A stretch of 64,000 nt of DNA, from positions 30,745-94,744 of the forward strand of contig NZ_LLXZ01000080.1 of NCBI RefSeq assembly GCF_001440395.1. Direction: 5' to 3'. This document shows, piece after piece, positions 58,235-64,000 of this stretch. The notes below the pieces were generated by a model. That model saw only the letters and a list, made by a program, of their open reading frames with translations, was not told where the DNA came from and searched no databases. The stretch is from Bradyrhizobium jicamae (GTDB lineage: Bacteria; Pseudomonadota; Alphaproteobacteria; Rhizobiales; Xanthobacteraceae). Within the stretch, counting starts at the first letter, position 1. Each line of letters begins with the position of its first letter. Both the position numbers and the translations under genes were made by a program.

Positions 58235-60196
58235 TCAGGCCGGCCGGAAGCCCGCCTGCTGCAGCGCCGCGCGGCCCGCTTCCGACGCCAGCGCATCGAG
58301 AAACGCCTGTACCGCCGGCCGCTGCTTGCGCGCCGTCACCAGCGCGAAGTCATAATGCTCTTCGGCAAACGGAATGAAACCCAGGTTTGACGCATGCGCG
58401 ACCGGCGCAATGGTCATGCCCCAGTCGGCGCGGTGCTGCGCAACGGCTGCCGCCACGGCATTATGCGAGCGCGGCTGATTCCAGTAGCCGTCGGGCCGCG
58501 CGCCGCCGAGCAGACGATCGATCAGGATGCGCGTGCCGGCGCCCTGGTTGCGATTGACCATGATACAGGCGGAATCGGCGAGCGCAGCGTGCACCGCGTC
58601 CTTCGCGCTCAAGCCCTCAAAACGCCGGTCGCCCTTGCGGAACACGATACCCTGCATGCGGCGCCAGCCCGGCACTAGTTCGAGGCCCTCCGCGAGATAG
58701 GGCGTGTTGTAAGTCTCGGTCTTCTCGTCAAACAAATGGATCGGCGCGAAATCGCACTCGCCGCGTTTCGCCGCCGCGAGCCCGCCGAGGCTGCCGACGG
58801 CGATCGAGCGTACGACGAGCCCGGCATGCGCCAGCGGCGCGGTGACGAGGTCGAGCCCGGTGCAATGGCTGCCGACGATGACGAGATCCGGCACCCGCAC
58901 ATGCGGCGTGAACAGCGTGACCTCGGCCTCGCTGCCCGCCGGCATCTGATCGGCGAGTGCATCGATCTTCAGAAAACCGTCGGCTTGCGCGAATGAGGTG
59001 ATGGCGCCGGAGCCCTTACCCGTAGGATACGCAATCAGCCCGTCCGCGCCCTCGACCAACGACACCATGACGAATTCGGTGCGGCCGAGTTCGGACGCGA
59101 TCCGCACCGGCACGCGCGCATTGACCTTGGCGTCCGAACGCGGCGGCAGACCGGCCATTCGCCGCAGCACCGGCACGATCATGTCGTGGAAGGTGAACAT
59201 CGCCGAGGTCGGAAAGCCCGGCAGGATGACCACCGGCTTGCCGTCGCATACCGCAAGACACAGCGGCTTGCCGGGCTTCAGCGCCACGCCATGGGCAATG
59301 ATGCCGGGCTTGCCGAGCCGAGCGATGATACGGTGCGACACGTCGCCCGCGCCTTTCGAAGTGCCGCCCGACAGCACCAGCATGTCGCTGCTCGCGAGGG
59401 CCTCGCGCATCGCGGACTCAAGCTGCGCTTCATCGTCCGGGATCGCGCCGAAAAAACGAGCCTCGCCGCCGTTCTCCAAGATAGCAGCCGTCACGATCGC
59501 GCCGTTGGTGTCGTAGATCGCGGCTGGCCGCAGCGGCTGGCCGGGCTGCACCAGTTCGTCGCCGGTCGAGATGATGGCGACGCGTGGGGCTCGCGCGATG
59601 GTCACTTCCGCGATTCCGCAGGCCGCCAGCATGCCGATCTCGCGCGAGCCGATGACGGTGCCCGCGCGCAGCAGCGCCTCGCCGCGGGCGATATCGGAGC
59701 CGGCATAGGAAACGAATTGACCTGGGGAAGCGGCGCGGCGGATTTCGATCGCGCGATGTCCCGCCGGCTGCGTATGCTCGACCATGACGACGGCGTCGGC
59801 CCCGCGCGGCACCGGACCGCCGGTCGCAATCGGCGTGGCCGTTCCCGACAAGACCGGCCGCGTCGGCGCGGTGCCGCAGGCGATCACCTCGTCGTTCAGC
59901 ATCACCCGCACCGGAGAAGCCTCACCGGCAGCCGCGAGATCGGCGGAGCGCACCGCAAAGCCATCGACATTGGAGCGATCGAACGGCGGCACGTCGATCG
60001 GTGCAGTAACGTCTTCGGCGAGCGCGCAGCCGAGCGCGGCGGCAAGCAGGCGTTTCTCTGCCGGCACGGGACGCGGGAACAAGGCGGCTTCGAAACGCAC
60101 CAGCGCATCTTCACGCGACAGGATCGTCAGGAACTGGTCCTGCTCGTTAGTGTCGCGATCTCTCGGCGAGGGCGTGTTGGTCATGCCTGAACTCAT
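58235..60196 (-). CDS. MoeA homologue fused to a PBP-like domain (653 aa)
   Basis: Residues ~20-425 are a MoeA-type molybdotransferase domain: PPFDRSNVDGFAVRSADLAA, RGADAVVMVEHTQ, AGSDIARGEALLRAG, IISTGDELVQPGQPLRPAAI, LVLSGGTSKGAGDVSHRIIA, LKPGKPLCLAVCDGKPVVIL, LPGFPTSAMFTFHDM. Residues ~440-653 are a periplasmic-binding-protein-like module without signal peptide: IVGSHCTGLDLVTAPLA, AVGSLGGLAAAKRGECDFAP, VNRNQGAGTRILIDRLLG, SHNAVAAAVAQHRADWGM. This matches the PBP_like domain known in MoeA fusions and ModE/LysR-type proteins. It could sense molybdate or another oxyanion in the cytoplasm. The start is ATG 60196, one base after the upstream stop. Confidence 0.88.
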   Translation of the reverse strand: MSSGMTNTPSPRDRDTNEQDQFLTILSREDALVRFEAALFPRPVPAEKRLLAAALGCALAEDVTAPIDVPPFDRSNVDGFAVRSADLAAAGEASPVRVMLNDEVIACGTAPTRPVLSGTATPIATGGPVPRGADAVVMVEHTQPAGHRAIEIRRAASPGQFVSYAGSDIARGEALLRAGTVIGSREIGMLAACGIAEVTIARAPRVAIISTGDELVQPGQPLRPAAIYDTNGAIVTAAILENGGEARFFGAIPDDEAQLESAMREALASSDMLVLSGGTSKGAGDVSHRIIARLGKPGIIAHGVALKPGKPLCLAVCDGKPVVILPGFPTSAMFTFHDMIVPVLRRMAGLPPRSDAKVNARVPVRIASELGRTEFVMVSLVEGADGLIAYPTGKGSGAITSFAQADGFLKIDALADQMPAGSEAEVTLFTPHVRVPDLVIVGSHCTGLDLVTAPLAHAGLVVRSIAVGSLGGLAAAKRGECDFAPIHLFDEKTETYNTPYLAEGLELVPGWRRMQGIVFRKGDRRFEGLSAKDAVHAALADSACIMVNRNQGAGTRILIDRLLGGARPDGYWNQPRSHNAVAAAVAQHRADWGMTIAPVAHASNLGFIPFAEEHYDFALVTARKQRPAVQAFLDALASEAGRAALQQAGFRPA

Positions 60197-60197
60197 A

Positions 60198-61310
60198 TCA
60201 TTCCCGCAACATATAGGCATCGACCGGGCTGCCGGCGGCAGATCCTTCCGAGCCGCCTGATACCACGAACCAGGCTTCGGCGCGGGCGATCGCATCCAGC
60301 GACAATTCGCCCACCGCAAGCGCGCTCCATATATTCTGCTTTCGCTCCAGCAGCACGATTTCGGCGATGCCGACGCTGGATGCAACCTTGCGCGCCAGCG
60401 GCAAATTGACCGTCTTGCGCGGACGGCGGCCTGAGAGGCGATCGAGCACGGGAAGCGCCAGCGTCCACCATGCCGCAAGGGCCTGATCCGGCGCGCCCGG
60501 CAGCACGATGACGGGCGTCTTGTTGAGGCGCCCAATAGCCGAGGTGCGGCCAGGCTGGAGCGCAATGCCGTGAGCAAGTACTTCGCCACGCGCACCCAAT
60601 GCCGTCACTGCCGCGTCGGTACGGCCGACGCCGGAGCCGCCGACGATCAGGAGCAGATCGCATGCACCGTCATCCAGTGGCGCCGCAATCGATCCGGCAT
60701 CACGGCCTCCGGCGGTGACGAACGTGGTTTCGGTGCCGATAGCTTGCGCGCTCTCGACGATCAGTTCTGCGGTCGCGCTGCCACCGGGAACATTGACGAT
60801 GCGGAGCCGCGGACGGCGCACGTTCAAGCGCTCCAATCCGGCAGCGCGCGCCATCAGGAGATGGCGCGGCAACACGCGCCGCCCGGCCTCCACGACAAAA
60901 CTGCCCGCGGCGATATCGCCACCGGCCCGGCGCACGCCCTGCCCCGGGATCGCCTCTGCCAACACCTGCGGCAGCGGGCCGGATACATCGACGGAATCGG
61001 AATCCAGCACGCAGTCGCAAGCCTCGGGGATCGCATCGCCGGCCTCGACCCAGATCGGCGGCGCCGACAACGGCAGCGGCGAATAGGAGGACGCACCGAC
61101 GAGATCGCGCGCGGAAAAGGCGTAACCGTCCAAAGCCGCGACGTCGCGCGGCGGATGAGCCTGAAGCGGTGGCATCTCGGCGGCAATGCAACGCAGCGCC
61201 TCTATGAGCGTTAGCTCTGCCGGCGCGACGGGCTCCACGTCCTGCAACAGGGCGTCGAGCGCTCTATCGAGCGGCGTAAGGGTGGTCGGCAGGCGCTGGG
61301 GCGAGGTCAT
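60198..61310 (-). CDS. MoeA-like protein, divergent (370 aa)
   Basis: Molybdopterin-binding homologue: PRDVAALDGYAFSARDLVGA, AGGDIAAGSFVVEAGRRVLP, LLIVGGSGVGRTDAAVTAL, IALQPGRTSAIGRLNKTPVI and VLPGAPDQALAAWWTLALPV. Compared with MoeA, the ADxV-type segment reads CDCVLDSDSVD, the NxGD/STGDE motif is replaced by NVPGGSATAEL, and GGTSxGxxD is GGSGVGRTD; it may therefore bind cofactor without normal catalysis. It is one base from the MoeA-PBP fusion, so the pair is probably co-translated. The ATG at 61310 follows AGGCGA. Confidence 0.8.
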   Translation of the reverse strand: MTSPQRLPTTLTPLDRALDALLQDVEPVAPAELTLIEALRCIAAEMPPLQAHPPRDVAALDGYAFSARDLVGASSYSPLPLSAPPIWVEAGDAIPEACDCVLDSDSVDVSGPLPQVLAEAIPGQGVRRAGGDIAAGSFVVEAGRRVLPRHLLMARAAGLERLNVRRPRLRIVNVPGGSATAELIVESAQAIGTETTFVTAGGRDAGSIAAPLDDGACDLLLIVGGSGVGRTDAAVTALGARGEVLAHGIALQPGRTSAIGRLNKTPVIVLPGAPDQALAAWWTLALPVLDRLSGRRPRKTVNLPLARKVASSVGIAEIVLLERKQNIWSALAVGELSLDAIARAEAWFVVSGGSEGSAAGSPVDAYMLRE

Positions 61311-61489
61311 CGTTCGCCTATGCCCTGAATCGGGCCGGAAATAAACAGAACCGGATACCGCTCTCAGGCGACCCGCTCCATTTAGCCACGTTGACGCCGG
61401 CGCAAAATAGTTGCAAATGAGACCAATTGGCGGGCCAACCGCCTGAAGACACCAACGGCCAACGCGCCGCTTCCAGGGAGAAGACAGGG

Positions 61490-62701
61490 ATGTTCGCCAG
61501 GAACCTATCCAGGCTTGCCGTGCTTGCGACCGCGATGCTGGCATCGACCGCCGCGCTCACGCAAATTTCCGACGATGTGGTCAAGATCGGCGTTCTCACC
61601 GACATGAATGGCCCCGCGGCGACGCCGACCGGCCAAGGTTCAGTCACCGCCGCGCAGATGGCGATCGATGATTTCGGTGGCAAGGTGCTGGGCAAACCGA
61701 TCAGCATCATCGTCGGCGACCACCAGCTCAAGCCAGACATCGGCGGCGGCATCGCCCGGCGCTGGTACGATGTCGATCAGGTCGACCTGATCGTCGACGT
61801 GCCGGTATCGGCGGTGGGGCTGGCGGTGCAAGGCATCGCCAATGAGAAGAAGAAGCTGTTCATCACGCATTCGACCCTCACCGCGGACTTCCACGGCAAA
61901 TTCTGCTCGCCCTACGCGATGCAGTGGGTGATCGACACCCGCTCGCTTGCGGCCGGCACCGCACAGGCGGTGGTGAAGCGCGGCGGCGACAGCTGGTTCT
62001 TCATCACCGACGACTATGCCTTTGGTCACTCGCTGGAACGCGACGCTTCGAGCGTCGTCACCGCCAATGGCGGCAAGGTACTGGGCTCGGTGCGGCCGCC
62101 ACTTGCCACGCCTGATCTGTCATCCTTCGTGCTGCAGGCGCAAGCGTCCAAGGCCAAGATCATCGGCATCGCGGCCGGTCCACCGAACAACATGAACGAG
62201 ATCAAGACCGCTGCGGAGTTCGGCGTGCTCAAGGGCGGCCAGCAGATGGCGGCCCTGCTCGCGCTGATCACCGACATTCATTCGCTTGGGTTGCCGGCAG
62301 CCCAGGGCCTGTTGCTGACGACGTCGTTCTACTGGGACATGGACGACAAGACCCGCGAATGGTCGAAGCGCTATTTCGCCAAGATGAACCGGATGCCGAC
62401 GATGTGGCAGGCCGGCGTCTATTCCTCGGTGATGAGCTATCTCAATGCGATCAAGGAGACCGGCACCGATGAACCGCTGAAGGTCGCGGCAAAAATGCGC
62501 GAAAAACCGATCGAGGATTTCTTCTCCCGCAACGGCAGACTGCGCGAGGACAATCTGATGGTGCACGATCTCTGGCTGGTGCAGGTCAAGAAGCCCGAGG
62601 AATCGAAATATCCGTGGGACTATTATCAGATCCTCGCCAAGATCCCGGGCGACGAAGCGTTCGGCCCGCCGGATCCGGCGTGTGCGATGGCGAGGAAGTG
62701 A
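61490..62701 (+). CDS. ABC transporter substrate-binding protein, LivK/Peripla_BP_6 type (403 aa)
   Basis: Signal peptide (FARNLSRLAVLATAMLASTA, cleavage about residue 25) then a type I binding-protein fold: DDVVKIGVLTDMNGPAATPT, QGSVTAAQMAIDDFGGKVLG, KKLFITHSTLTADFHGK, DSWFFITDDYAFGHSLERDA. GGGAG then CAGGG before the ATG at 61490 fixes the start. Resembles proteins annotated as branched-chain amino acid or aromatic/urea ABC receptors. No permease or ATPase gene is adjacent in the window. Confidence 0.88.
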   Translation: MFARNLSRLAVLATAMLASTAALTQISDDVVKIGVLTDMNGPAATPTGQGSVTAAQMAIDDFGGKVLGKPISIIVGDHQLKPDIGGGIARRWYDVDQVDLIVDVPVSAVGLAVQGIANEKKKLFITHSTLTADFHGKFCSPYAMQWVIDTRSLAAGTAQAVVKRGGDSWFFITDDYAFGHSLERDASSVVTANGGKVLGSVRPPLATPDLSSFVLQAQASKAKIIGIAAGPPNNMNEIKTAAEFGVLKGGQQMAALLALITDIHSLGLPAAQGLLLTTSFYWDMDDKTREWSKRYFAKMNRMPTMWQAGVYSSVMSYLNAIKETGTDEPLKVAAKMREKPIEDFFSRNGRLREDNLMVHDLWLVQVKKPEESKYPWDYYQILAKIPGDEAFGPPDPACAMARK

Positions 62702-62719
62702 AGTAAGCAAATGGTGCGT

Positions 62720-62765
62720 GGCGAATAGCGAGTGGTTAGCGAGGTCACGCTACTCGCCATTCGCC
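62720..62765. terminator. Hairpin between convergent binding-protein genes
   Basis: GGCGAATAGCGAGT (62720-62733) and ACTCGCCATTCGCC (62752-62765) pair with one mismatch, 18 bases after the stop at 62701 and ending just before the stop of the convergent gene at 62768. Probably serves both genes. Confidence 0.6.
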
Positions 62766-62767
62766 CA

Positions 62768-63733
62768 TCATTTCACCACCCCCGCCTCCCGAAAATACTT
62801 CATCACGCCGGGATGAATCAGCACCGCATTCGGCGCTGCCGCCACAGTATTCGACGCCGTGGTCTCACACGCCTGCGGCAGCTTCTTGCACAGCGCACCC
62901 TCCTGCCCATGCAGCGTGCGCGCCAATCGGTAAGCGACGTCATCCGGCAGGCTTTCGCGCGCCAGCACAAAGCTCCATGAGCCAATGGAATCGATCGCCG
63001 CAGGCTGATTCGGATAGCTGTTGGCGGGCACCGTCAACGGCTTGAGGAAGGTGTGCTTGGCGCGGACGCGCGCGATCTCGCCTGCGTCGGGCGCGATGAA
63101 CCGCGCGCCGCCGGGCGCCTGCGCCATCGCGGCAAAGCCCGGCCAGCCGATACCCGCGCCCCACAGCGCGGCGGCGCGGCCGTCCTGCACCATGGCGGGA
63201 CCGTCGCCGGCGCGATCGAGATAGATCGACTTGAAATCCTCGTCCTGCTTCAGCCCGATGCCATCGAGGATATAACGCGACAGGATCGGCAGGCCCGAGC
63301 CCCTGGCGCCGAACGCGACCGGCTGGCCGACAAGATCCTTGATGGTCTTGTAGGGACTGTCCGCCCGCACCACGAACATGCCGGGGCTGGAATACATCGC
63401 GGTCAGGATTTTCAGCTTTGTCGCCGGACGGCCGATGCCCATGAAGGCTTCGTAGGCGGGCTCTCCCGCAATCAGCGCGATATCGAGCTGATCGGATTCC
63501 AGGAGTGGAATGTTCTCGTTGGAGCCCTTGGTATTGCGCGGCTGGATCGAGAGCGCCGGATCGGCGGCATTCATGACTTCCGCAAAAGCATTGCCGTAGA
63601 CAGGGAAGCCTCCGCCCGGCGTCGCGGTCCCGAGGCTGATATTGGTCCTGGCAATGGCCTTGTCTCCATCCTGCGCCATGGCAGCGCCGGCAAACAGGAG
63701 CAGGCCGGCCCAGGCGATCCCAGCAAGTTTCAT
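62768..63733 (-). CDS. TAXI-family TRAP transporter solute-binding protein (321 aa)
   Basis: Signal peptide (KLAGIAWAGLLLFAGAAMAQ, cut after residue ~20) followed by the TAXI fold: ISLGTATPGGGFPVYGNAFA, IQPRNTKGSNENIPLLESDQ, DIALIAGEPAYEAFMGIGRP, IKDLVGQPVAFGARGSGLPI and a C-terminal HPGVMKYFREAGVV. GAGG 8 bases before the ATG at 63733 favours it over ATG 63754. No TRAP membrane subunits are next to it, so it is an orphan binding protein here. Ligand unknown, probably an organic anion. Confidence 0.88.
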   Translation of the reverse strand: MKLAGIAWAGLLLFAGAAMAQDGDKAIARTNISLGTATPGGGFPVYGNAFAEVMNAADPALSIQPRNTKGSNENIPLLESDQLDIALIAGEPAYEAFMGIGRPATKLKILTAMYSSPGMFVVRADSPYKTIKDLVGQPVAFGARGSGLPILSRYILDGIGLKQDEDFKSIYLDRAGDGPAMVQDGRAAALWGAGIGWPGFAAMAQAPGGARFIAPDAGEIARVRAKHTFLKPLTVPANSYPNQPAAIDSIGSWSFVLARESLPDDVAYRLARTLHGQEGALCKKLPQACETTASNTVAAAPNAVLIHPGVMKYFREAGVVK

Positions 63734-63903
63734 TGTTGGCCTCAAGCGTTCCATGACGAATGATGCAACGGAGGTTGTAGGCAAGCACGCCGCCCGATGA
63801 AAGCCTGTTCTTGGCCCCCAACCCGCCATTGCCGTATCGCTGTCATGCCTGTAAACGATGGCGGCACCGTTGCCGGCCGCCTCCCCGCGGCCGCTCCGCG
63901 GCG

Positions 63904-63979
63904 GGGCCTGTAGCTCAATGGTTAGAGCCGGCCGCTCATAACGGTCTGGTTGCAGGTTCGAGTCCTGCCGGGCCCACCA
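63904..63979 (+). tRNA. tRNA with CAU anticodon, probably tRNA-Ile2
   Basis: 76 bases with encoded CCA. Acceptor GGGCCTG pairs with CGGGCCC; D arm GCTC/GAGC; anticodon stem GGCCG/CGGTC around CTCATAA; T arm GCAGG/CCTGC with TTCGAGT. G1-C72 excludes initiator tRNA. The 8-base D loop and overall look fit the lysidine-modified tRNA-Ile(CAU) better than elongator Met, but this should be treated as provisional. The 170 bases between it and the TAXI gene show nothing. Confidence 0.9.
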
Positions 63980-64000
63980 GCGGATCAATGGCTCCCCGAG

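Noticed and set aside
63904..63979. tRNA gene as an integration site of a genomic island
   Set aside because: No integrase, no duplicated tRNA 3' end and no foreign-looking genes next to it in the window.

Overview
The window looks like a chromosomal segment of a Bradyrhizobium-type alphaproteobacterium (Nitrobacteraceae). This rests on the high GC content, on small hypothetical proteins of a kind I associate with that group, on the gene set (TreS-maltokinase, TreYZ, Kdp, Ku/LigD, NAD-formate dehydrogenase, OFA transporter), and on four copies of one intergenic palindrome built on GTCATTGCGAG...CTCGCAATGAC. I see no insertion sequence, prophage, integrase or CRISPR array. Taxonomy and families are by eye, not by search.

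Layout. 0-1.6 kb: the edge of a partial gene and a divergent AraC-type regulator. 1.5-17.7 kb: an alpha-glucan/trehalose locus with two divergent operons, malQ-GH15 glucoamylase (minus) and treS/maltokinase-glgB-glgX-treZ-treY (plus). The plus genes overlap or nearly touch. Glycogen branching, debranching and three trehalose/maltose routes are present, but glgE, glgA and glgC are not. 17.7-22 kb: a PHA-system protein, a DUF3309 peptide, and divergent ligD/ku for non-homologous end joining. 22-27.4 kb: acyl-CoA synthetase, a DUF2157-GDYXXLXY membrane pair, a PPOX-fold protein and a glutathione S-transferase. 27.4-35.7 kb: a complete kdp potassium locus on the minus strand, with kdpF and two more tiny membrane ORFs before kdpA. 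35.9-41.3 kb: small hypotheticals, a DapA homologue lacking key catalytic residues, a decayed corA and a LysM protein.

41.4-61.3 kb is a formate/molybdenum region. It holds a two-subunit NAD-linked formate dehydrogenase with a fused FdsG-FdsB chain, an OFA-family (oxalate/formate) transporter, a histidine kinase with an NtrC-class sigma-54 activator, a TusA-like protein, moeA, mobB, fdhD, mobA, and two further MoeA paralogues, one fused to a periplasmic-binding-protein-like domain. A consensus-quality -24/-12 promoter and two identical GGACAAAATGTCC palindromes lie between the kinase gene and the transporter gene. A weaker -24/-12 match sits just upstream of the formate dehydrogenase operon. 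Together these suggest a local sigma-54 circuit controlling formate/oxalate uptake and oxidation; this is inference, and it is the most interesting system in the window.

The last 2.5 kb holds two orphan solute-binding proteins (LivK-like and TAXI-like), a hairpin between them, and a tRNA with a CAU anticodon.
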